Of a stretch of 64,000 nt of DNA, positions 39,401 to 50,058 are shown in pieces. The notes beneath the pieces were generated by a model. The model saw only the letters and a program-made list of their open reading frames with translations, was not told where the DNA came from and searched no databases. The position numbers and the translations under genes were made by a program. This DNA comes from Formicarius rufipectus (Eukaryota > Chordata > Aves > Passeriformes > Formicariidae). Location: contig VXAU01004938.1 in NCBI GenBank assembly GCA_013399695.1, positions 1,943,394-2,007,393 on the forward strand, read 5' to 3'. Positions within the stretch are counted from its first letter, which is position 1, and each line of letters opens with the position of its first letter.

Positions 39401-42400
39401 CATTTCCATGTCTTGGTACAAGCATATCCACAGTCTTTGAACCTGAGCTGTGGTTTTCTGGTGTTCTGATGATTATTTGTAGATGATAGAACTAGCACAC
39501 ACGTGTGTAGTACTGTAAGAGTTCCGTAACTTCCAACCTCCTCTGTCATCATTTTCAGAAGTTAAAAGGCCCTTCTGCTTCCAAATTTGACGACATAAAT
39601 GTATGTGTGTTATGATTGCATGTAGTGTAGCAATCTCAGGAACAATGAGTGCCTGGGGATATTACAGCTGACTTGTAAACAACTCAGAAAACCATTGAGC
39701 ATAGGGTTGGAATCAGAAGTGTTAATACAATTGCCAAAATTAAAGGCCATGGATAGAACAGCTTTGTTGATGTATAAATTACTTGCAGTTGGAACAGAAA
39801 ATAATTGATACTGTGACAAAGTTAATTACATGGAAAAATAGTATGAGTTTTTATAACTTCACTGTAAGCAAAGTATTCTGTATGTCTTAGGATATGCTAT
39901 ATAGCTCCCAGATCACTGGATACACCTGCCTTTGAAAACTCTGAACTCAGTGTATGGGAGAGAGAAGAAAATATAGGATGTGGTCCTCCATAATATAGGA
40001 TGTGTGAAAATCTCACAGTAATTTTCAGGTGAATGGGATCTGCGTGCTGGTTGCATAACCTATAATAAAGAGATTTCAGAAATGTCTAGTCAGGTGAGGT
40101 AAAGACTTTCCTTAGAAATACATCCTGAAAATAGTCTGGACAGTTTGAATCCATCCTTATAAATAAAACTGGAATAGATATAATGCTGCAGCATTAATGA
40201 GACAAATAAGAATAAAATAGAAATCATCATCACTTTTAAACCATTATGCAAAAATTTTCTGTGCTGAATATGACAGAGATGGAAATTTCAAGACCCATGA
40301 AAATTGTACTGGAGTAGATTTGCATAATGCATTGGAAGAGCTTTTGTGAAAATGGAACTAGTGGGAGTTATTTAAATAAGAGTATAGCAGCTATTAACAA
40401 AATAGCAAAATTCAAAATAGTAATTTACTTTACACATCTCTTCTAAAACATGTACAGAATCAAAAGAACTGTCAGCAAATAGTACAGCATTGCAACCCAC
40501 CCTCTCAATCCTGAAAGAACAGATCGAGAAATTCTCATCCCTGACAAAACACAAACCTTAGTTGCAGAGCATATTGTTTCCACTGTGTAAAGCAGCTGTA
40601 AAGTATTACACAGCCATGGAGAAGCCATATGATTTGAGCTGCTAATCCTTACACAAGCTTAGGCAGGAAAAGAGGAATGACTGCGACTATTTGAGTTGCA
40701 TTATGTATTTAGCATGACCGCTGCCATTTTTCTCTTCATCATCATGATCATCGTCATCACCTCCCTCCCTACTCCTGTCATGCTTCATCCTCCTGCAAAT
40801 GTACATCTCCAAGTCCATCTGTGGTGTGTAGAGTGCTTTGACTCCTTTGCCCTCAGACTCACTAACACTTCTCTCCCAGGCAGTGAGAATGCCTTGTCAC
40901 ACTTGAACCACAAGTGGATTCTGGATTCTCCCACTTGGAATTCATGGATGTAACCTGTCAGCAATCAATCTATATGTCTTCTGTAAATGATCCTCCAAGG
41001 GTTTACCTGTAGCAGTGCTGTCATGCTCCCAGGAATAATCACAAGGTTTGTGTTCATTTTTGTAAGTCTTTATTCTGTGATATGCCCTTGAAACACATGC
41101 TGCGCCAGTGTTGTCTATCAATCTTGTTAAAAAGGGTGTGAATTGCCTGTTCCAACGGCAAAAAAAAAAACAAACCAATTTTCCAATAATTTAGGTACTC
41201 TTCATCTTTTCTGCTCTAGCCTGGTCAAAACTTCTGGTTTGACATTGTCCTTGCTACAGAGTGAATGATGGTGGCAGTTTTCCTGCATGTACTGTAACCG
41301 CTTCCATAAGGATGTCTAGGAGGTGGAGAAAGGGTGGGTTTGGTTTGCTTTCTGGTGCTGTGACAATTAACAACTGTTGTGTATTTGCATGGTAGTTTTT
41401 GGTACTGTGTGAAGAGGAAAAAGGGGATATTTCATATGTTTGCTGTGCTTGCTCAAATACAAAATGCTGGGGGTATAAAGTAAAAGATAATATTGAAATG
41501 ACGCCTTTTTTTTTTTTTTCCCTAAAACTGGGCTCACTGTTGCATTGTTAATGCATACCTGCCACTTTGAATTGCTTTTTGGGCTCTGTACATGTGAATT
41601 TATTCCTAAACCTTTCATATTGCCACCCATGTGAAGGTTGTCTTACTCCTGTTTTGTGCCATCAAATGATCCTATCAGATGCTTGCATGTTCAGAAAACT
41701 CTGCTGCATGATCAGGACATAAAGCAACAGACTGAAGGGTTTATCTGCAGGGATCTTTTTATTTATTTACAGTCAGACTTTGATTTAGTGGCATCCTATA
41801 TCCTTGGCTGTGTTGTAGTGGTTGGTTTGTTTTCCTTTGCAATTCATAATGACCAGTTCAGCTGGAATTGCAAGAATGTTGCACTCAGTTTCCTGCGGTA
41901 CTTAGGTAATAGTGACACTTAGAGATAATACAAGAGCTGGAGCTTGCACTGAGTGGTTCTTTGCCTGTGAAAACCTTCCACCTTGCAGCAATTCCTGGCT
42001 CAAGGAATTTGTTTGCCGAAATGCCTGCATGCTTCACAGCCCCTAGTAGATGCTTTCTGCCTGACTCCTCTCTCCTTTCTGTACTGAGTGATACTCCAAG
42101 CCCGTGCAATTATTTCTGTTGTGCAATATACACCATTTGAAGAAGTACTTAGTTGTGTTTGCTCCAAACATGTTGCTTGCCTTCATTTGGTTCTGAAATT
42201 TCCAACCATGTAAAACCATTTTCCACCTCCTTTCCAATGGCAGATAACTCTAAAGGTCCTTGCACTGGTCCCTTGTTCTGTCTTTTCTCATGAGGAAACA
42301 ACTCACCATCATCACAGCTGGTTTTTGTCCATACCAGTCTAATCCTGCTATCTTCTTTTGGGAGGGGGTGGCCAGAGCCATAATCATGTGATATTGAAGA

Positions 42401-42730
42401 GCAATAAACAAAAGATTGTCTAGCAACCCTCCATGGCATTGTTTCATGCTGCAAACACACAGAGAAGCCTCAGGTGGCAAATGGACCCTGACTGCAGAAC
42501 ACAAGCCTTTTACTTGATCCCTCCAAATTGCCAAAGAAGCCAAAAAACGACAGTCTTGTGCAAATGCAGATTCGTGTGGTGGCTGGGTGAAACAACTAGT
42601 GTGTCCACAGTGAATAAAATGACTGTCATGGGGGCTAGTCTATGAAGATGCTGGGGGCTTAGGCCTTCTCCTGTGATGAAGTTGTCAGACTTTTATAGTA
42701 TTGTGTTTAAAACAGAAGTTTACCTTTTTC
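24442..42730. other. Long intron stretch, no gene seen
   Basis: Eighteen kilobases without a recognisable CR1, LTR or exon. Slightly GC-richer patches occur near 29.3-29.6, 33.6-33.7, 35.1-35.4, 36.7-36.9, 37.6-37.7 and 38.9-39.2 kb, but none shows coding motifs or CpG enrichment. The scarcity of repeats contrasts with the 0-5 kb and 46-50 kb regions. Confidence 0.5.
41506..41519. repeat. Poly(T) tract, 14 bases
   Basis: Uninterrupted T run in intron, with no retrocopy recognised on the minus strand beside it. Confidence 0.95.
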
Positions 42731-42786
42731 TGTTTGGTTGGTTTTTTGTTTGTTTATTTTTGTTTGTTTGGTTGGTTTTTATTTTT
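42731..42786. repeat. T/G-rich simple repeat
   Basis: GTTT and GGTT units in series. It is imperfectly complementary to the A/C-rich tract about 550 bp downstream (43296-43385). Confidence 0.85.
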
Positions 42787-43295
42787 TCCCCAGAATTGGA
42801 TAAATCCTGGCTGTTGACATCAGTTTAAATCACATTTCTCACTACAAAGAAATCAAATTCATAATCAGCTCTTCAGAGCTTTCAAAAGTATTAAATGCAT
42901 CTCTGAAGAATAAACATCACTCTTCAAATGAATGGTTTTGCTTCTCCTGTTAACTGTGTAGTAAAATCTCTGCAATACTCACAAGGGGCACAAAGAAGGG
43001 GTTTTTGTATTTGGAAGATAAGAACGAGCTAGGCTTTCCTCCAAATCCTTGCTTCAATAAGGGATTTTTACTTAGAAATTCACAAAGACTTAATTTTACA
43101 GATTCCCAGCCCCTAAGATGCTTCATAAAATGTTTGTTTCCACCATAAATACTTTAAAACTTTTGATTTTCACCCTTTTGTTTCAGATTACACTACCATC
43201 CATGATGGTTTTAGGTGTTTTCAGGATCTGTTGAGAGAATAATGCTTTATTTTTTTCCATCCTGCTTTACTAAAATGCAGTTTGAAATTGTAACA

Positions 43296-43385
43296 TGAAA
43301 AAAACACAAAACAATAGCAACAACAAAAATAAAACCGACCAACCAACCAAAAAAAAAAAAAAACCAAAACAAAAACAAAAAAAAA
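43296..43385. repeat. A/C-rich simple repeat (CAAA, CCAA units) with A runs
   Basis: About 90 bp of CAA/CCAA units around a run of 14 A (43349-43363 region). It pairs in principle with the T/G-rich tract upstream to form a long imperfect stem in intron RNA. Confidence 0.85.
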
Positions 43386-43943
43386 GGGGATTTTTTTTAG
43401 GAATAGAATAGGTTTGAGATAGTGAATGCCAGGGATGGAATCCTAATGTTCACCAATTCTATAGCAGACTTCCCAGAAAATTCACTAGCCCCAGGACATA
43501 AAGACTTGCCATATGTATAGCCTACCTAGAGCACTTGGGAGTTGATACCCAAACTCATGACCATGTTTTCTTTTTGAGGAAGCTGGTAAGAATCTGTTCA
43601 AAGTGACCTGTTCCTGGGAAGTGCTGCTGGGGAGAGCAGGATGCCAGCGGGGCAGAAGAGATAAAAGCATCTGTCAGGTGGTTTCTAAGATGCAGTAGAT
43701 AACAATGCTGTTGTATGCAGAGAGTGGTTTTTCTGCCTCTGTCCAGTAGATTAAAGGCACCAAAGCTGCATAGAAGACCTTAGACAGCTGGAGTTATTGG
43801 AATGAGTGACATCTGTTCTAGGAAAACACAGTGAAATAGAAATTGAGAAAATGGGGGTTTAATGGCTTACTAGCAATGGTGCAATTGAACTACAAAGAGG
43901 TGTAACAAATGTGTGTTTGAACAGGGTTATCTAGGCTGAGGTG

Positions 43944-44017
43944 CTGTGTTCCAAGCAAAAGTTCCAGACCCAATCAGCAGCTGTGTTCCAAGCAAAAGTT
44001 CCAGACCCAATCAGCAG
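43944..44017. repeat. Perfect tandem duplication of a 37-bp unit
   Basis: Two identical 37-bp units (starting CTGTGTTCCAAGC, ending AATCAGCAG) lie head to tail at 43944-43980 and 43981-44017, followed by an extra CAG. Identity over 37 bp indicates a recent duplication, or a polymorphic variable repeat with two copies in this assembly. Confidence 0.95.
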
Positions 44018-46024
44018 CAGCTGAGTAACCCCAGCTCTGGCCTTACTTTAACTTTGCCCCAGGATGGGTTGTTTAGATTACTTGTCAACAATTGATCCTT
44101 CAGAGTTGTTCCATGTTAGCTTCTCCTTTGAAGGAGCCACTTTTGCTGTGAACATGCCTGTGAGAGGACAATCATATTTCACAGAAGCCACAAGTAGCCA
44201 GAAGACAACAGCAGTAACCATCTCGGGGTTCCACACATCCCAAAAGCTACAGATTTTTTCAATTTTTGTTGCATGGATTTCTCTCCCTATGAGCTCCTAT
44301 GATAGTTGCAGAAAAATAAATTTTTGCCCCTTCTACTGCAGATCTCAGTCTAGTTAGGACTCTGTCCTTGCTATCAGAGATGCTTTCCCAAGCCTGACTA
44401 GTGCAGCTCTGACTTTGAAGCTCTTGCTGTCATGCTGGCTGCTGGCTGTCTGCAGCAGCATTTTGGGTCACACCAGGCAATATTGAAAGATCCTGTGTTG
44501 CCTGTGTGGAAGAGTTGGTTGAAGGCTGCTACAGAATACATGGAATAAAAGATAAAAAGGATTCACCAACAGTATTTCTTGTATCTTTTATTTATTTTAC
44601 TACAAGCAGGCAGCTTGAGACAAAGTAAGAATGAGGAATGTGATCTAGAGGCATTTCGTGTTCAGACTCCTGTCTGACAAAGAATATATCATTCCAGCCC
44701 CACTGTGCAGCTGTAATGTAAAAAAAAAAAAAAAAAAAAAAATCAAATGCAACATAAAGATAGCCAGGGTGCTGGAGAAGGGCCAGGGTTATGGTGAATT
44801 CGTTCTTTTGGTTTCAAAACACATGCAGAACTCAAGGTTTCTTTGCTAGACGTGGTGGTTTAGTGAAGACATAGTTCAAAAACTGCAATGTTTTTTGAAA
44901 CTATTTGCTAGCCATGACTGTATCAATACACAGTTCAGGTGGGCTGAAAGAAGATGCATTTGAGTGAGCTGCTTGTTTTTGCCAAGTCATTCCCATGAAA
45001 TTGTGTCCTTACTTGAACCTGTGTCCTACTCATCTGACTCTGTTACTGCAGTTTGAATTAGTTCAGACCCTGTTTCTTTCTGTCTTTCCTGTCAGCAAAA
45101 GCAGTGTCACCATGGTCTCTCAAGAACATTTTGACAATATTGTGTGCTCTTGCATGGCTGTCATACTCCTGTTTGTTGATTTTGGTACTTATTGCTTTGG
45201 AAGTTTTACTTTTCAATTGTTCTTGATTGCAAGAGTAGATAAGATTTTGGACATTAATTTGCTACTGGCATTTCAACCAAGTCTTTTATTAATCATAAGT
45301 CACTTTAAAAAGGCCATGTGAAAATTTAACTGCTCAGATGACAAGTATTATCCCTTTATTCCTCTGTGATTCTAGAAGAATAGACTCAGTATATTTGTAA
45401 CAACAATCTGGTGTTCCCTACAGTGCAGCAAGCTATTTTATTAGCTACCTCCAGACAACTTTATTAATTGGACTGTCCTTCAGACAGCCTTGGTGGTGAA
45501 AAGAGTGTTCATAACACAATTGAGAGTATAAATCATAGCACTATTTTTCAATTTGTAAAATTTATTTCAGCTCACCTGGTGTCTTCCTCGGGGCCAGAGC
45601 ACAGACATGCATAATCCAGGACATATGTACACGTATTGATCTTTAAGCCTCACTTACCTTGATTCAAGATTATGGAGAGGTACTAAACACTGCAGTAGAA
45701 TTACTCCTTGAAAAGTAGTGATTTTCTTCTCAAAAGTAATCCTTTAAATCTTCAAAGATTTTTGCGTGGTAAGGAATTATACAGACTTTTATATGACCTG
45801 AAAGATGGCATATTCAGCAATATGGCAGAAAAATATTATGGTGGAACACAGTTTCGTTGTTAATGAGTCAGTGACATATTCCAGCCTTCATTTTAGGTAA
45901 CCTGTAAGCTTAAATCTAGAAGTGTTCAAAACAAAGTCTCGTTTTCTGGAGCATCACTTCAAGCAACAGAGCTTTCTTTTGTTCTTCCACAAGATTTGCT
46001 TAGAGAGGATGCCCTGCCCATTCT
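44018..46024. other. Intron, no gene seen
   Basis: Apart from the 23-base poly(A) at 44720-44742, unique AT-rich sequence. A + strand frame of about 108 codons at 44995-45321 is hydrophobic but has no context supporting expression. Confidence 0.55.
44720..44742. repeat. Poly(A) tract, 23 bases
   Basis: Uninterrupted A run followed by TCAAATG. The 100 bp before it contain no AATAAA close by and no recognised gene, so a retrocopy tail is not supported. Confidence 0.95.
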
Positions 46025-47115
46025 TGCCTTTCTTGAAAATCAGGCAATGTTCACCATCTTCCACTCATCCGGAACCTCTCCAGATTCCCAAGACCACTCA
46101 GAAATCATTGAGAGAGGTCTTGAAATAACATCAACAGCTCTTTGAGGATTCTTGGATGAATCCCTTCAGGCCCCACAGATTTGCAGTGATCCAGCTGAAG
46201 TAGCAGATCCCACGCAATTTCAGGGTTCTCTGGGAGTTTATCATCCTCACAGCCATGGTTCTCCAGCTCACTAAGACCCCCTTGGTCCATCATTTGTGTT
46301 GAAGACAGAAGCAAAGAAAGCATTAAACATCTCTGATATATCTCCATCCCTGTTTGTGGAGTGACCATCCTCATCCTGTAATGGGCCAATGATATTTCTA
46401 TACTGCCTACTGCCAGCAATGTGTTTGAAAAAACTCTTTTTTTGTCTCTCACATTTCTGGCATGTTCAACTCCAGTTGTGCTTTGGCCACATATATTTTC
46501 TCTCTACAACAGCAAGTGGCATCTCTGAATTCTTCCCATGTAATTTGATCTTGCTTCTACTGAACATACACCTTGCTTTCTTGCCTTATGTCCAAGAGAA
46601 GATCCCTACTAAGCCAAGGTGTCCTTCTGCCTTGCCTATGTGATCTTCCAACATTTAGGAATTGCCTGCTCCTGTGCCTGTAGGAGGTGATGTTGAAAAG
46701 TGACCAGCACTGATGGACGCCAGCACCTGCAAAACCGTTTCCTAGGGGACCTTATTAATTCCCTGTGCAGCCTGAACTCTGCTCTCCTCATGTCCAGAGT
46801 TGAGGTTTTGCTGGCACTTTTCTGCCTGTCAACAGAGGCAGCTCATGACCGGTGTGGCCAAGACGGCCACCACTCTACACTTCACTCATGAGATCCACTC
46901 TGTTGACAAGCAATAGATCAAGGAGAGCACTTTCTGAATCAACTCCCTTAGGACCTGTTCCATAAAATTGTCATCCAGGTTTTGTAGAAATTTTCTGTCC
47001 CAGATTAAGCCAGCTGTATGATGCTCCCAGTTAAATTCTGGCAAGTTGAAGTCCCCCCATAAGAATAAAGGCAGTTGACTTGGAAGTTTAAGTCCCTTAG
47101 TTTAAATGAGTTCCA
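46025..47115 (-). mobile_element. Decayed CR1 with endonuclease and RT remnants, minus orientation
   Basis: On the minus strand, in element order: LWGDFNLPEFNW (apurinic endonuclease-type GDFN motif, 47044-47063 region); LDDNFMEQVLRE; the linker with WLSRDLLLD-like sequence; then GCEDDKLPENPEIAWDLLLQ (near 46200-46240) and GIHPRILKEL at the start of the RT region; ending near VPIFK-type sequence at 46030. This part of CR1 lies upstream of that in the other copies, which are 3' fragments. It lacks the RT catalytic core and the 3' UTR, so it has been cut at both ends. Many stops make it non-functional. Confidence 0.85.
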
Positions 47116-48229
47116 GAGTAATTAAGGACAAATCAAGAAAAATAACTCTAAAGATGCATTATCTAATTCAGAAACTCTATAAACCAGAGTCTGCTGGAGT
47201 CTGGAAGGATATCCTGGAGGAGGTCATACTGTGCATGTCTGTGCTCTTCTCATTGGTGGAGTTGTTGGAGACATTTGTCTAGATGACTCAGTACAGCCTT
47301 TCTTATAGGGAGGAGAGATAAATGTCCCTGTCAGTCTGAACCTTTGTGCAGAGTCATTGGAGCTGAGGAGCATTCCTTCAAATGCAAGACACTCTGGCCT
47401 AGTCTAGGGAGAAGGTTCTAGTGAAAGTAGTCTTTCTCTATGGATGACCTGGAGGAGGTAATTTCTAACTGCTTATTTTCTAACTGCTAGTCCTTTTCCT
47501 GGTCTAGCAATATCTGTATGAGTATAGTAATTTTGCTCTCAGTGTCATTCATAAAATTCTACATATGCTTTGATGCGTTAATGTACCTTCCAGAGTTTGA
47601 TCACAACCTACAAATTTTCCAATCTACTTAGAGCAGTTATCATTTTGATAATATTTAATCAGTCAATATTTTAAACTAACAGATTCCATTTTCAGTGCAG
47701 TAACCCATGCTGTTTAATTACAGCCAATAAATTGAGAAAATGTTTGAAAAATAAGAAGACACAGAGTTAAGAAGGAGGTTGCTTCATATTAAGTTATTAG
47801 CCTAATAAAATTATACTTTGGCATTACAGAACTTTATCATTTTACTTCACTTTTACTTCATTTTACTTCAGAATTTCAGTTGTTATGATCGCTTCATTTC
47901 AAATCAATATCTCACTGCAATGACACGAACATCTTTTATTTCTGAAATCAAATAATGTAGTCAACTATACACATTTATATAGACTTAATTTGAGAAAAGT
48001 ATTGACAAAATCCAATGTGTATGTACTGAATTTCATTGTAACAGGGCATTTTTGTCTATTCAATAACTCTGGTATAATACTCTCATAACAACCTCTATTT
48101 TATGTTGCTAGAGCTAGTGGAGAATCAGTGATGGGAGTGTACTCACCCCACTCTGAAGTAGGATTTGAGAGTTATTTTAAATCTTCACCTCAGAACACTG
48201 ATAAAATGACAAGATCTGAGGAGGAGTGG
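47116..48229. other. Intron between two CR1 pieces
   Basis: Mostly unique AT-rich sequence with a decamer repeat at 47840-47870. The first 350 bp may be further decayed CR1 endonuclease region, but I cannot align them by eye. Confidence 0.5.
47840..47870. repeat. Three copies of the decamer TTTTACTTCA
   Basis: Copies at 47840-47849, 47851-47860 and 47861-47870; the first two are separated by a single C. Minor tandem repeat. Confidence 0.95.
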
Positions 48230-48420
48230 AGAGTGATAATGTCATTTGCCTTGACTTTCGCAAGGCTTTTGAGAATGTCTCTCAGAATATACTTGTGCAC
48301 AACATGTGATGTCAAGTCTGGATGTGTGGGCAACTGGAAGGGTAAAAAACTGGTTGGATGGTTGTGCTTAGAGGATATTGGTTAATAAGTTGTACTGTAC
48401 CTGGATGCCAGTAATGAAAT
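48230..48420 (+). mobile_element. Internal CR1 RT fragment, plus orientation
   Basis: The + strand encodes CLDFRKAFENVSQNILV-like sequence (about 48245-48300), matching the conserved RT motif also present at 2570-2625. It is followed by degraded KNWLDG-type sequence (CTGGTTGGATGGTTGTGC). The 3' part is missing. It lies about 550 bp upstream of the OXR1 exon and does not overlap it. Confidence 0.7.
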
Positions 48421-48969
48421 TAATAACATTGATTTCTTCTGCAGAACAGAGACTTTATTTTCCTCTGTCCACTGCTATTGCAATGCAAAAATGGCACCTG
48501 GGGTTAGTGGGATTCTTGAGAAACAACGTATTCAAACTATTGCAGAATGGGAAGTGCAGTTGTTTAGCTAGATCTGAATTCAGCAAATTGTATGTTGGTT
48601 CTTTTCTCTTGGGGCTTTCAGTGACTTCATGCAAATTATTTAATTTCTGTGGAAACTTAAGCCAGGCAACTTAATGATAATTGTGGACAGTTCATCTTGG
48701 ATATAGAGTAGGGACTGATCCTTCAAGAAGCTCAGCAGGCAGTTCTGAGGGCAGTTTACCATTTGCAGCTACATAGGAGATGGAAATGCTGTAACTGATT
48801 TAGCAGAAGCTGAAAGGGGATATTAATGCAAGGCCTAATTTGTCACTGCTGTTCTGTGTTCTGCTGTGACATGCACGAATTGTACAATGAATATGTTGCT
48901 GTTATTTTATACATAATCAAGATAGAGAATGATAATTGATAATACTTCACTGCCTTAAATTGCCTTTAG

Positions 48970-49166
48970 ATTAAAGAAAAAGTCTCAGTCGGTGGATATT
49001 AGTGGGCCAGGATGCAACCCGGGAGCAGCTGAAGCTCAACCACCTCAGCCCAGCAAGTCTTTACCTGCCACTCAGACAGCTGCTTCTGAGGAGGAACAGA
49101 ACAACACCACAAACACCCAAAGGCGCAATCCACGGAGAAGTGATTTGAAGAGATATTACACCATTG
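48970..49166 (+). CDS. OXR1: OXR1 internal coding exon (N-terminal segment)
   Basis: OXR1 is a TLDc-domain protein that protects cells from oxidative damage. This exon encodes the disordered region ahead of its LysM and TLDc domains. Translation from 48971 gives 65 residues plus one base. It starts LKKKSQSVDI, passes through a Pro/Ala/Gln-rich stretch and an EEEQNN motif, and ends RRSDLKRYYTI. These blocks and their spacing match the short mammalian OXR1 isoforms as I remember them, whereas the paralogue NCOA7 shares only the LKRYYSI-type end. The acceptor is a weak pyrimidine tract ending TTTAG at 48969. The donor is a strong GTGAGT at 49167. Entry is one base before the Leu codon (phase 2) and exit is phase 1. 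The middle (about residues 11-40) differs from mammals, as expected for a disordered linker. The neighbouring exons are not in view, apart from the candidate at 63116. Confidence 0.9.
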
Positions 49167-49714
49167 GTGAGTGTTCTTTCACAGAAGAGATCAAATATAC
49201 CTGTAAAAAAAGGAGGGTCTTACTGTTTATTTGTGTTCTATTTCTTTTGCTTAACCATGGTTGGCTACTAAGATTACAAATGCACACAGTGAGCATCAAG
49301 ATACTGTATCTTAATGCTGATGTCAAATTATCCTAAAGAATTAACCTGCTTTATTTATTTTGCACTGTTTACAAGAATTCTTTCCTATGCCTCTTTTTTT
49401 TTTTCTTTCTCTCTCCATAAAACAAGTATTGAAGAAAGCATAAAAGCAATTTTGAAAGGAGGGCTTTAGGAAGAAGATAATTCTTAACAGTGGATTGCAT
49501 TGGAGTTTTGGCAGAGGTTGTTTAAAAGCTCATGGTTAGAAAGGATTTCTAGTTTGGAGGGGGAGGAGGCACACTTGAGTGTGAAGGATTATTTAGGGGG
49601 CCTTATGGGTGTCTTTCTCTGAATAGTTTGGGTTTCTGGATATTTATCTGGGTTGTCAGCATCTACATGAGTCTTACCAAAGCATCTTAGGCACCCTAGA
49701 AGATGCTTTGCAAC

Positions 49715-50058
49715 TTGCTTCCCCATAAGTCAAAATTGTCCCTAACCCTTTTTGGCAAGGTTGTAAAGGGCCGCAGTGGGTCATCTGGTCCAGCCTCTCT
49801 GCTCAAGCAGGATCATCATAGAGCACATGGCACAGGATTACATCCAAATAGTTCTTGAGTCTCCAGTGAGGGAGACTCTACAACCTCTCTGGGCAACCTG
49901 TTCCAGTGCGTGGTCACCCACAAAATAAAGAAGTTCTTCCTTATGTTTAGGTGGAAATTCCTGTTTTTGCCTGTTGCCTCTTGTATTGGTTGGCAATGGT
50001 TTGTGTGCTGTTGAATTATTCCAGTGTAATGTGATCCTTTCTTCTCTTCCAAGGTAAC
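49715..50058 (-). mobile_element. CR1 3' fragment, minus orientation, downstream of OXR1 exon
   Basis: The + strand shows the complement of a CR1 3' end: GGTCATCTGGTCCAGCCTC, CTGCTCAAGCAGG, GGAGACTCTACAACCTCTCT, GGGCAACCTGTTCCAGTG and AAGAAGTTCTTCCTTATG. This is a different 3' UTR subfamily from the tails at 4.6 and 14 kb. Its terminal octamers are not visible. It is intronic, about 550 bp downstream of the exon donor. Confidence 0.85.

Noticed and set aside
44620..44742. Processed retrocopy ending in the 23-base poly(A)
   Set aside because: No recognisable coding sequence, no poly(A) signal close before the tract, and no target duplication seen.
45355..45385. CCTCTGTGATTCTAG as a CR1 tail
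   Set aside because: Only about 12 bases match the octamer and no 3' UTR precedes it.
1..48969. Start exon of the short OXR1 isoform (Met-Ser-Val-Ser-Asn-Leu-Ser)
   Set aside because: I read the + strand for ATG-TCN-GTN starts; those found (for example near 13470, 32229, 32842 and 47230) do not continue Ser-Asn-Leu. The exon is outside the window or too diverged to see.
48230..50058. Inverted CR1 copies flanking the OXR1 exon, which might promote circular RNA
   Set aside because: The upstream fragment is from the RT region and the downstream one from the 3' UTR, so they do not share complementary sequence.
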